Source: Gemmatimonadales bacterium
GTDB lineage: Bacteria > Gemmatimonadota > Gemmatimonadetes > Gemmatimonadales > GWC2-71-9
NCBI GenBank assembly: GCA_030601605.1
Contig: JAUVTI010000013.1
Span: 1 to 22,477 of the forward strand
DNA: 22,477 bases
Direction: 5' to 3'
The first letter of the stretch is position 1, and every line of letters begins with the position of its first letter. Position numbers and translations under genes: made by a program. This document shows positions 6,707 to 13,258 of the stretch, one piece after another. The notes under the pieces were generated by a model. That model was not told where the DNA came from and ran no database searches. It was given only the letters and a program-made list of their open reading frames with translations.

Positions 6707-7794
6707 CGCGCAACCTCCTCGAGAGTCGCCAGCAGCTCGCGCAGGCCTTCGGGCGTGTGATCGCCCATGTGTCCGATGCGAATGGTGGAACGCTTGAGGT
6801 CACCGTACCCCGAGCCGATGGTCCACCCGCGCTGCTTCATGTCGCGGGCCAGATCCCGTCCGTTGGCTCCATCCGGAACGTTGAGACAGGACACGGTCCA
6901 TGAGCGGCGACCATCGGGCGGCAGGAAGGAGAACCCCAACTCTCCGCCGCGGCCCTTCACCCACGCTTCTACGACGCGCCTCATCTCCTCGTGCCGCCGC
7001 CAGCGCGCCTCGGGCCCGCCCGTCGCATCGATCCGCGCGAGCTGCGCCGCCAGCGCGTAGAGGAGGGGGAGAGCCGGAGTGTTGGTGGGCTGATAGTTGG
7101 CCGCCGCCCTGTCGAACGCCAGCACATCGAGGTAGGCGCCGCGCTCGGGAATGCCCTTGGCAATCTCGAGCATCCGCGCCGATGCGACCGCCATGGCCAG
7201 ACCGGGCGGAAGCGCCATGGCCTTCTGAGAGCCGGTGAGCGTGAAGTCCAGCTTCCAGGCGTCAGTCTCCACCGGGATCCCACCGACCGAGGTGACCGCA
7301 TCGACCAGCAGCAACACGTTGTCGAACTCGTGCACCACGGAGGCCAGCTCACCGAGCGGCGCGAGCGCGCCAGTGGAAGTCTCCGAATGCACCAGCGTCA
7401 CCGCGTCCACGTGGGTCCGCTTCAGCGCGTCGCGCAACATGTCCGGCTCCACCGTGCGGCCCTTCGCGACCTCGAGCCGGACCACGTCGCGCCCGGCCGA
7501 GGCCACGATGGCCGCGAACCGCTCACCGAACGCACCGCCCACGAGAGACAGCGCGCGCTGCTTCACACCGCAGCGCACCGCCATCTCCATGAAGCCGGTG
7601 GCCGAACAGGTGCCGATGAACACACGCCGCTCGGTACACCATATCCGCCGCAGCGGCGCCTCGAACCCCTGCATCAGCTCCACCATGTCCTGCCCCCGAT
7701 GCGGTATCATCGGCCGGATCATGGCAGCCAGAACGTCCGGATGAACCTCGGTGGGCCCGGGTAGGTAGAATCGCCCGAACTCGGGTGTGGTCAT
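6703..7794 (-). CDS. Class V PLP aminotransferase (serine/alanine-glyoxylate or phosphoserine aminotransferase-like)
   Basis: Pyridoxal-phosphate enzyme of 363 aa in the alanine-glyoxylate / serine-pyruvate aminotransferase family. The N-terminus FYLPGPTEVHPDVLAAM followed by PHRGQDM is characteristic. It also shows the cofactor loop TCSATGFMEMA, the Asp in LLLVDAVTSVGG (about 165) and the Schiff-base lysine in TLTGSQKAMALPPG (about 191). A C-terminal RIGHMGD block is typical of the family. I chose ATG 7794 over one at 7833 because GAAGG lies just upstream and the LPGP motif follows at the normal distance. The 4-bp overlap with serA suggests it supplies the transamination after SerA, or makes glycine from glyoxylate. 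The exact substrate cannot be read from sequence. Confidence 0.88.
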   Translation of the reverse strand: MTTPEFGRFYLPGPTEVHPDVLAAMIRPMIPHRGQDMVELMQGFEAPLRRIWCTERRVFIGTCSATGFMEMAVRCGVKQRALSLVGGAFGERFAAIVASAGRDVVRLEVAKGRTVEPDMLRDALKRTHVDAVTLVHSETSTGALAPLGELASVVHEFDNVLLLVDAVTSVGGIPVETDAWKLDFTLTGSQKAMALPPGLAMAVASARMLEIAKGIPERGAYLDVLAFDRAAANYQPTNTPALPLLYALAAQLARIDATGGPEARWRRHEEMRRVVEAWVKGRGGELGFSFLPPDGRRSWTVSCLNVPDGANGRDLARDMKQRGWTIGSGYGDLKRSTIRIGHMGDHTPEGLRELLATLEEVAR

Positions 7795-7884
7795 CTCAGC
7801 CTTCGTGTCTGGGCTCGGGCGGCTGTCCATCAAGCGAATGTCGCTGGACTCTCGTTTCGCGGCAACCCGCCGGCCGCGCGGCGA

Positions 7885-8595
7885 TCAATCGACGCCCCTC
7901 CTGCCCGCGCACTCGAGCGCGCGACGGCGGTACCAACGAACCCCGAACGCGTCGCGCAGTCCTCGGGCCGCCCGGTTCCACATGCCGTACTTGCTCTCAC
8001 CGTAGCGCCGCGCACGATGCGAGACGGGAAGCTCCAGCACTTTACCGCCCCGTGCACGGATCAACGTGGGCAGGAATCGGTGCATGCCGTCGAACCGTGG
8101 AACAAGCGCCAGGGCGTCGCGGCGCATCGCCTTGAGCGAGCACCCGGTGTCCCGCACCGCATCTCCCGTGATCCAGTTGCGCGTCCGGTTGGCGACGCGA
8201 CTCTGCAGCAGCTTCCATGCCGAATCCGCGCGCCCCTCGCGGTACCCCACGGCGGCCGCTACGGACGCGTGCGCCTCGAGCGCACGCAGCAGCTTGAGCG
8301 CGTCCCGGGGATCGTTCTGACCGTCCGCATCCATCGTGACGACCACATCACCCCGAGCCGCGTCGAACCCCGCAGAGAACGCCGCGCTCTGCCCGGAGTT
8401 GCGCTCGAACGCAACGATGCGCAGCTCCGGATGACCCATCACGAGCCGCTGGAGCTCCTCCAGCGAGCCGTCCGTTGAACCGTCGTCCACGGCTACTATC
8501 TCGAACGGAATCTCGCGCAGCGCCGTGGCGATTTCGTCGAGCAGCGGGGCCAGGCTCTCCCGCTCGTTGTAGACCGGCAACACTACTGAGACCAC
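7885..8595 (-). CDS. Family 2 glycosyltransferase, dolichyl/undecaprenyl-phosphate sugar transferase type
   Basis: GT-A fold glycosyltransferase of 236 aa, probably transferring a sugar to a polyprenyl phosphate at the inner face of the membrane. It starts directly with VSVVLPVYNERESL. The nucleotide-binding VDDGSTDGS is at about 36-44, and the metal-binding DAD in TMDADGQNDP is at about 89-91. The acceptor-side segment DTGCSLKAMRRD is followed by MHRFLPTLIRARGG and RYGESKYGMWNR, as in DPM1-like enzymes. No C-terminal membrane helices are present, so it is the short form. The GTG at 8595 is chosen because AGGAGAGGTGAG (8602-8613) sits 6 bp upstream. The longer open frame upstream to 8745 has no family similarity and crosses the promoter region. 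Confidence 0.88.
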   Translation of the reverse strand: MVSVVLPVYNERESLAPLLDEIATALREIPFEIVAVDDGSTDGSLEELQRLVMGHPELRIVAFERNSGQSAAFSAGFDAARGDVVVTMDADGQNDPRDALKLLRALEAHASVAAAVGYREGRADSAWKLLQSRVANRTRNWITGDAVRDTGCSLKAMRRDALALVPRFDGMHRFLPTLIRARGGKVLELPVSHRARRYGESKYGMWNRAARGLRDAFGVRWYRRRALECAGRRGVD

Positions 8596-8652
8596 TGAGC
8601 GCTCACCTCTCCTGCGGGTCGGCGGGCGCCGCGCCGAGGCACGCGGCGGGCA

Positions 8653-8671
8653 GGTGAACGTACGGTTCACC
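8653..8671. promoter_or_regulatory. Inverted repeat, possible operator
   Basis: Perfect 7-bp arms GGTGAAC (8653-8659) and GTTCACC (8665-8671) around GTACG. The dyad covers the proposed -10 of the minus-strand glycosyltransferase promoter and ends 15 bp before the -35 of the plus-strand asparaginase promoter. No regulator gene is adjacent. Confidence 0.4.
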
Positions 8672-8685
8672 GATGGGGGAATCAA
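8657..8685 (-). promoter_or_regulatory. Candidate glycosyltransferase promoter
   Basis: On the minus strand: TTGATT (8685-8680), 17-bp spacer, TACGTT (8662-8657). The -10 is weak apart from TAnnnT and lies inside the dyad at 8653-8671. It would give a leader of about 55 nt carrying the strong Shine-Dalgarno at 8602-8613. Confidence 0.35.
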
Positions 8686-8686
8686 G

Positions 8687-8716
8687 TTGACATCGGGACC
8701 CCGACAGCCGTTTATT
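8687..8716 (+). promoter_or_regulatory. Sigma-70-like promoter of the asparaginase / outer-membrane operon
   Basis: Perfect -35 TTGACA (8687-8692), 18-bp spacer, TTTATT (8711-8716; 4 of 6). The predicted start near 8723 leaves a leader of about 43 nt before GTG 8766 with GAGGAGG at 8751-8757. This is the clearest promoter in the window. Confidence 0.6.
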
Positions 8717-8765
8717 CGCGGGGCTCCCCGCTCGATGTTCCACACCCTGGGAGGAGGGGTTGATC

Positions 8766-9815
8766 GTGTCTGATTCTCTCACTCGTCGCGAGTTCCTCGG
8801 AGCGGCTTCCACACTCGCCGCGGGCGCGGCTCTCACGCCCGATATGGTATCCGGTCGGAGCGCTGCGGCCGTTCACGTGCGCCCTCAGGCGAGACAGGTC
8901 GCGGTGGCCTCGGCCAACGGGATTCGGGCCGTGCAGCTGGCCGCGGAGCTCATGGACCAGGGCGTCGACACCCTCGACGCGGCGGTCGAGGGCGTGAAGA
9001 TCCGGGAGCTGGACCCCGAGGACACATCCGTCGGGTACGGCGGCCTGCCCAATGAGCACGGTGTCGTGCAGCTCGACGCCTCCTGCATGCACGGGCCCTC
9101 GCGCCGCGCCGGAGCGGTGGGAGCGCTCGAGGGAATCAAGACCCCCAGCGTGGTAGCCAAGTACGTGCTGCTCTACACCGATCACATCATGCTCGTGGGG
9201 AAGGGCGCCAAGGAGTTCGCGCTGTCGTACGGATTCCAGGAGGAGGACCTGCTTACCGACAAGTCGCGGGAGATCTGGCTTCGCTGGCGGGCGAACCGCG
9301 GTCCCGATGACGACTGGCTGAACGTCCCCGCGGAGAAGGACCTCGAGTTCGAGCGCCACGGCACCATCAACTGCAACGTGGTGAACGCCGCCGGTGACGT
9401 CTCCTCCGTCACGACCACCAGCGGCCTCGCCTGGAAGATCCCCGGGAGGGTGGGCGACTCTCCCATCATCGGCGCGGGACAGTACACGGACAACGACATC
9501 GGCGCAGCCGGCTCGACGGGCCGCGGGGAATCCAACATCAAGGTGTGCGGGGCGTTCCTCACCGTGGAGTTCAGGCGGCGGGGCATGTCCCCTACGGACG
9601 CCGCCCTCGAGACTCTGCGCCGCGTCGTGACCACCACGGAGTCGCGCCTGCTGGACGATCAGGGCCGCCCGAAGTTCGGCCTCAGCTTCTACGCGGTGAA
9701 GAAGAACGGCGAGTTCGGTGCAGCATCGCTGTGGTCCGGCCGCCGCTACGCAGCGTTCGACGGCCGCGAGGCCGCGCTGCACGACTCGGCCCACCTGTTC
9801 GAACGGGGCCGGTGA
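8766..9815 (+). CDS. Tat-exported N4-(beta-N-acetylglucosaminyl)-L-asparaginase / isoaspartyl peptidase family protein
   Basis: Ntn hydrolase of 349 aa. The N-terminus has a twin-arginine signal (SLTRREFLGAASTLAAGAAL), so the folded protein is exported to the periplasm. The mature part follows glycosylasparaginase order: an AVEGVKIRELDPEDTSVGYG region, then HGTINCNVV. Thr of HGT (about residue 200) is the expected autocleavage site and new N-terminal nucleophile. Then come TTTSGLAWKIPGRVGDSPI and GAGQYTDNDIGAAGSTGRGE, the substrate-side motifs. Related enzymes cleave GlcNAc-Asn, asparagine or beta-aspartyl peptides; which applies here is unknown. The GTG at 8766 is preferred over TTG 8760 because the GAGGAGGGG lies 6 bp before GTG but touches TTG. 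Its TGA overlaps the start of the next gene. Confidence 0.9.
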   Translation: MSDSLTRREFLGAASTLAAGAALTPDMVSGRSAAAVHVRPQARQVAVASANGIRAVQLAAELMDQGVDTLDAAVEGVKIRELDPEDTSVGYGGLPNEHGVVQLDASCMHGPSRRAGAVGALEGIKTPSVVAKYVLLYTDHIMLVGKGAKEFALSYGFQEEDLLTDKSREIWLRWRANRGPDDDWLNVPAEKDLEFERHGTINCNVVNAAGDVSSVTTTSGLAWKIPGRVGDSPIIGAGQYTDNDIGAAGSTGRGESNIKVCGAFLTVEFRRRGMSPTDAALETLRRVVTTTESRLLDDQGRPKFGLSFYAVKKNGEFGAASLWSGRRYAAFDGREAALHDSAHLFERGR

Positions 9816-10999
9816 GACACGCTGCCGCCGTCCTGATTCTCCTCGCCGTCTCGGCGGGCGCGGCTCGGGCGCAGTTGCCCAACCTGCCCACCTTCGGGCC
9901 GAGCTGGACGGACGTTTCGTATCCGAAGATCTACTACTCCAACCGCGATGGTTTCGCGCTCGGCCTGTACTACGCCCAGATCAAGCAGCTGGGGTACGAC
10001 GACTGGGACGCACCGCCTCCGTATGCCAGCAAGGTCTCCTTGGACTTCTTCTTCGGAACCTCGGGGAGCAAGCAGATCAATCTCGAGTGGCGTGCGCCCA
10101 AGCTGGCGGACGGCTGGCGATTCGTAACGCAGCTCCAGTGGGTGCGCCGGGGACGCGAGAACTACTTCGGCATCGGCAACGACGCCCCGTACGACGAGGC
10201 CAACGTCACCGACCAGAACCCCGACTACTACCGCTCCAACAACAGGCGTGCTTTCGCCTATGGAGAAGTGCAGCGCCGGATCATCGGACCGCTCCGCGTG
10301 CTCGTCGGGTTCAACGTCGAGGAGTGGCACATCGACACGCTGCCGGGTGAGAGCCAGCTCTCGCTGGACCGGCAGGCCGGTCTGGACCCGACGATCGGCG
10401 TTCCGACTGCCGACATGTCGGCACGAGTAGGACTCGTGCTCGACACACGGAATGATGAGGTCGCCCCCAGGAAGGGCGTATTGCTGGAGGCCATCCTGCG
10501 CGGGGCGGACTCGACGATCGCCGGAGACCTGTCGTACACCGAGTTCGTGCTGTCGGCTCAGGGCTACCTGCCGATCGGCCCCAAGCTGGTGATCGCGGGG
10601 CGCGTCGCGGGCCAGACGATGGACGGCAGCCCCAGGCTGGGCAACTACTACCACTTTGAGCGTAGCGGGGGGGCGTTCAACGCCTTCGGCGGCGCCTGGT
10701 CGCACCGGGGACTCTGGAGGTTCCGGTTCCTGGACTCCAGCAAGCTGGTCGGCAACTTCGACGTCCGCTACGATCTGCTGGCGCAACCGAGCCTTTATCG
10801 CCTCACTCTGCTGGGCTTCCTCGACGCGGGGCGCGTCTTCCCGACGGGCGACTTCAGGCTCACCACGGAGGATCTGAAGGTGGGCGGCGGACTCGGACTG
10901 ATGGCGCAGTTCTTCCGGGCCGCCATAGTCGGGGTCACCGTGGGTGCCGGACCCGACAAGAGCCTCCTCGCCCTCTTCTATACGGCCTGGACCTACTGA
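9812..10999 (+). CDS. Omp85/BamA-like outer-membrane beta-barrel protein without visible POTRA domains
   Basis: Secreted protein of 395 aa. A start at GTG 9812 gives a textbook signal peptide (RHAAAVLILLAVSAGAARA, cleavage before QLP). The rest is alternating aromatic and polar strands separated by charged turns: SKQINLEWRAPKLADGWRF, GRENYFGIGNDAPY, ARVGLVLDTRNDEVAPRKG, VGNFDVRYDLL, GFLDAGRVF, and a C-terminal strand ending FYTAWTY with a terminal aromatic residue. These are features of the surface-antigen/D15 barrel of Omp85 proteins, and DTRN...P.KG is a strong one. At this length there is no room for several POTRA repeats, so it is probably a barrel-only relative rather than BamA. GTG overlaps the upstream TGA (GTGA), indicating coupled translation with the periplasmic hydrolase. 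Function unknown. Confidence 0.82.
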   Translation: MRHAAAVLILLAVSAGAARAQLPNLPTFGPSWTDVSYPKIYYSNRDGFALGLYYAQIKQLGYDDWDAPPPYASKVSLDFFFGTSGSKQINLEWRAPKLADGWRFVTQLQWVRRGRENYFGIGNDAPYDEANVTDQNPDYYRSNNRRAFAYGEVQRRIIGPLRVLVGFNVEEWHIDTLPGESQLSLDRQAGLDPTIGVPTADMSARVGLVLDTRNDEVAPRKGVLLEAILRGADSTIAGDLSYTEFVLSAQGYLPIGPKLVIAGRVAGQTMDGSPRLGNYYHFERSGGAFNAFGGAWSHRGLWRFRFLDSSKLVGNFDVRYDLLAQPSLYRLTLLGFLDAGRVFPTGDFRLTTEDLKVGGGLGLMAQFFRAAIVGVTVGAGPDKSLLALFYTAWTY

Positions 11000-11305
11000 G
11001 GGGCACGATCTCCGGCGTCTGGCTGGCCCACCCGGGGCCGCCGGTTAGATTTCGTCATGCAGGATCGAGTCGACTCAACGCGGGCGGCTGAACCGTTGCA
11101 AACCAACCTTCTCTCCCCCAGTAGGCTTCCTCGGCGGGCGCGCCCGGCAATCTTCGCGCCGCCAAACGAGTCGGTGCTCTAGCGCCGGCACGCATTCCGG
11201 CCATCCGCGTCCGCAGACGGACGCCCAAGCCGTGCACCGCGCGCCGTGACGCTCCAGGCAGCGTTCGTCCGCACGGGTAGCAATTCGTTGTCAAAGGAGA
11301 GCAAC
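11000..11305. other. 306-bp intergenic region upstream of lat
   Basis: No family-level gene is visible. It holds a 41-codon frame at 11057-11182 preceded by TAGATT (11046-11051), a small 7-bp-stem hairpin at 11207-11224 (GCGTCCG, CAGA loop, CGGACGC), and the lat Shine-Dalgarno at 11293-11300. TTGCAA (11096-11101) and TAGGCT (11122-11127) are spaced 20 bp apart, too far for a convincing promoter. I see no lysine-riboswitch core. Confidence 0.6.
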
Positions 11306-12616
11306 ATGACCGAGGTCAAGGTCTCCACCGACCGGGTCTTTCCGATTCTCGAGAGCAACATCCTAGTGGATGGGTTTCACATCGTTATCGACCTGGAGAA
11401 GTCGCACGGGCCCACGATAGTGGACGCGCTCGAGGGAAAAGAGTACCTGGACTGCTATACGTTCTTCGCCACCCTGCCTATCGGACACAACCACCCCCGA
11501 ACGGAGGACGATGGCTTCCGCCGGTCCCTGATGACGGCGGCTCTGGCGAATCCGGCCAACAGCGACATCTACTCGGTCGAGTTCGCCGCATTCATCGAGA
11601 CCTTCCGAGAGATCGCCGTACCGGATGAGTTCCGCTACCTGTTCTTCATCGCCGGAGGTGCGCTCGCCGTCGAGAACGCGATGAAGGCCGCCTTCGACTG
11701 GAAGGCCCAGCGGAACAGGGCAAAGGGGATCGAGGGGGGAGCCGACAAGATCCTGCACTTCCGCGAGGCGTTTCACGGCCGCAGTGGCTACACCCTCTCC
11801 GTGACCAACACAGAGCCGCTCAAGACCCGCGACTTCCCCACGTTCGACTGGCCTCGGGTATCGAACCCCAAGCTGAGTTATCCCGTGGACGAGGCAGCGG
11901 TGGCCAAGGCCGAGGACCAGTCGGTGAGCGAAATCGAGGATGCGTTCGCCAGGGACCCGCACGGCATAGCGGCGATCCTCATCGAGCCCATCCAGTGCGA
12001 GGGCGGCGACAGCCACTTCCGTCCCGAGTTCTTGAAGCGGCTGCGCAGCCTGGCCGACGAGCACGACGCCCTGCTGATCTTCGACGAGGTACAGACCGGG
12101 ATGGGCGTGACCGGCACAATGTGGGCGTTTCAGCAGCTGGGAGTCACACCGGACCTCGTTGCCTTCGGTAAGAAGACGCAGGTGTGCGGAGTCATGAGCA
12201 CGCGCCGCATCGACGAGGTGGAGAGCAATGTCTTCCACGTCTCATCGCGCATCAACTCCACCTGGGGCGGCAACCTGGTGGACATGGTCCGCTGCGCGCA
12301 GTACTTGCGCATCATACGGGACGAGAAGCTCGTGGAGAACGCGGCGCACATCGGCCGGGTCTTCCTCGAGGGCCTGCAGCAGCTGCAGCAGGAGTTCCCG
12401 GTGATCACCAACGTTCGCGGCGCCGGCCTGCTGCTCGCCTTCGACATGCCGGATGGAGGCGCGCGCGACACCCTGCGGCAGCGCTGCTGGGAGGCCGGCT
12501 TTGCCACCCTGGCATGTGGTCCACGCTCGGTCCGGTTCCGCCCGTCGCTGGTGTTCTCGGAGGCGGACGTGAAGCAGGGACTGGGGATTCTGAGGAGCGT
12601 GCTGAAGGAGTCGTAG
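11306..12616 (+). CDS. lat: L-lysine 6-transaminase (lysine epsilon-aminotransferase)
   Basis: Class III PLP aminotransferase of 436 aa that moves the epsilon-amino group of lysine to 2-oxoglutarate, giving alpha-aminoadipate semialdehyde / piperideine-6-carboxylate and glutamate. The sequence follows the Lat family throughout: DGFHIVIDLEKSHG near the N-terminus, then FATLPIGHNHP, ALANPANSDIYS, and FREAFHGRSGYTLSVTNT. EPIQCEGGDSHFR contains the family's gating Glu. FDEVQTGMGVTGT carries the cofactor Asp (about 260), and AFGKKTQVCG has the Schiff-base lysine (about 290). Closely similar motifs define the Mycobacterium enzyme. ATG 11306 has AAAGGAGA at 11293-11300. No aminoadipate-semialdehyde dehydrogenase or beta-lactam-type gene is nearby, so a catabolic or stress role is inferred only. 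Confidence 0.93.
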   Translation: MTEVKVSTDRVFPILESNILVDGFHIVIDLEKSHGPTIVDALEGKEYLDCYTFFATLPIGHNHPRTEDDGFRRSLMTAALANPANSDIYSVEFAAFIETFREIAVPDEFRYLFFIAGGALAVENAMKAAFDWKAQRNRAKGIEGGADKILHFREAFHGRSGYTLSVTNTEPLKTRDFPTFDWPRVSNPKLSYPVDEAAVAKAEDQSVSEIEDAFARDPHGIAAILIEPIQCEGGDSHFRPEFLKRLRSLADEHDALLIFDEVQTGMGVTGTMWAFQQLGVTPDLVAFGKKTQVCGVMSTRRIDEVESNVFHVSSRINSTWGGNLVDMVRCAQYLRIIRDEKLVENAAHIGRVFLEGLQQLQQEFPVITNVRGAGLLLAFDMPDGGARDTLRQRCWEAGFATLACGPRSVRFRPSLVFSEADVKQGLGILRSVLKES

Positions 12617-12624
12617 CCGGCAGG

Positions 12625-12649
12625 GGCGGGCGTACACGTGACGCCCGCC
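12625..12649. terminator. Hairpin between convergent lat and thioredoxin-like genes
   Basis: GGCGGGCGT (12625-12633) and ACGCCCGCC (12641-12649) form a perfect 9-bp stem with a 7-nt loop, filling almost all of the 32-bp gap between two convergent stop codons. There is no T-tract on either strand, so it may act as a bidirectional but imperfect terminator. Confidence 0.55.
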
Positions 12650-13179
12650 TACTGCAGTATCGCCAGCACCTCCCTCAGCATCGAGTGTCCGCCGTCCTTC
12701 ACGTGCCAGCGTCGCATCTCAACGTAGAACTCGCCCTTCTCCATCTTGCCCTTGTTGGCCCCGGCCCACGCCTGGAGCTCGTCGGGGCGAGGTCCCCAGT
12801 GACCCAACTCGCGGAACTCGGCGTCGAGCACTATGACGATGGGAATCGCGCGCGAGCCGTTGGTGAGGTATTGGTCCATCACCTCCGGGTGCTCGTCGCG
12901 GTGAATCATGCGCAGTTCCATGCCGCCGTCCTGAGCGCACAGCTTGGCCAGGACGGGCACCGTGTTGGCCGCGTCCCAGCACCAATCCTCGCTTATCACC
13001 AGGAAGTGAGCGCCCTGACCACGGGCCCGCGCCCGCTCGAGCGCCCATTCGGGAATGGTCGCCTTCTTGTAGATCCCTTCCCACAGACCGCGCAGGTCCT
13101 GTACCTCCGCGGCGAAGCCGTCGTAGGGAATCGCCTCCTGCCACAGCCCGGGAAAATCCAGTCCGCCGCCCGCCGTCAC
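12649..13179 (-). CDS. Thioredoxin-family protein with one active-site cysteine
   Basis: Thioredoxin-fold protein of 176 aa, resembling the group with an SEDWCxD active site. The segment FLVISEDWCWDAANTVPVLAKLC carries Cys67 in CWDA, so the second cysteine of a CxxC pair is Ala. NGSRAIPIVIVLD supplies the cis-proline loop (about 113), followed by GHWGPRP. No signal peptide is seen, so it is cytoplasmic. With a single thiol it would be a monothiol reductase, peroxidase-like or bacillithiol/glutathione-linked protein rather than a classical disulfide reductase; its substrate is unknown. GTG 13179 is chosen because CAAAGGAGG (13187-13195) lies 7 bp upstream, and the extra 19 residues from an upstream frame start are not conserved-looking. 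It is divergent from tetR. Confidence 0.82.
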   Translation of the reverse strand: MTAGGGLDFPGLWQEAIPYDGFAAEVQDLRGLWEGIYKKATIPEWALERARARGQGAHFLVISEDWCWDAANTVPVLAKLCAQDGGMELRMIHRDEHPEVMDQYLTNGSRAIPIVIVLDAEFRELGHWGPRPDELQAWAGANKGKMEKGEFYVEMRRWHVKDGGHSMLREVLAILQ

Positions 13180-13200
13180 CGAGAGACCTCCTTTGGAACA

Positions 13201-13216
13201 CGCCACTCGAGAGGCG
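13201..13216. promoter_or_regulatory. Imperfect 16-bp palindrome, candidate TetR operator
   Basis: CGCCACTCGAGAGGCG is symmetric at 14 of 16 positions about CTCGAG. It lies in the 79-bp gap between the divergent thioredoxin-like gene and the TetR gene, 6 bp upstream of the proposed tetR -35 and within the leader or start region of the thioredoxin-like gene. Size and place fit a TetR-family operator. Confidence 0.45.
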
Positions 13217-13221
13217 AAAGA

Positions 13222-13250
13222 TAGACAGCGAGGCATCGGCGTGCTACAGT
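13222..13250 (+). promoter_or_regulatory. Candidate tetR promoter, probably leaderless
   Basis: TAGACA (13222-13227; 5 of 6 to TTGACA), 17-bp spacer, TACAGT (13245-13250) with an upstream TG as in extended -10 promoters. The expected start at about 13257 abuts the GTG/ATG at 13256/13259, and no Shine-Dalgarno is present. Confidence 0.5.
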
Positions 13251-13258
13251 TGCGAGTG

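Noticed and set aside
5051..6760. Plus-strand open frame of 569 codons opposite serA
   Set aside because: Antisense of serA, His/Arg-rich, no recognisable motif; produced by third-position GC bias.
8596..8745. N-terminal extension of the glycosyltransferase frame by 50 codons
   Set aside because: It would run through the divergent promoter region, and the strong Shine-Dalgarno at 8602-8613 points to GTG 8595.
11207..11224. 7-bp-stem hairpin before lat as terminator or riboswitch
   Set aside because: Short GC stem with no T-tract, and no conserved lysine-riboswitch elements around it; such stems arise by chance at this GC.
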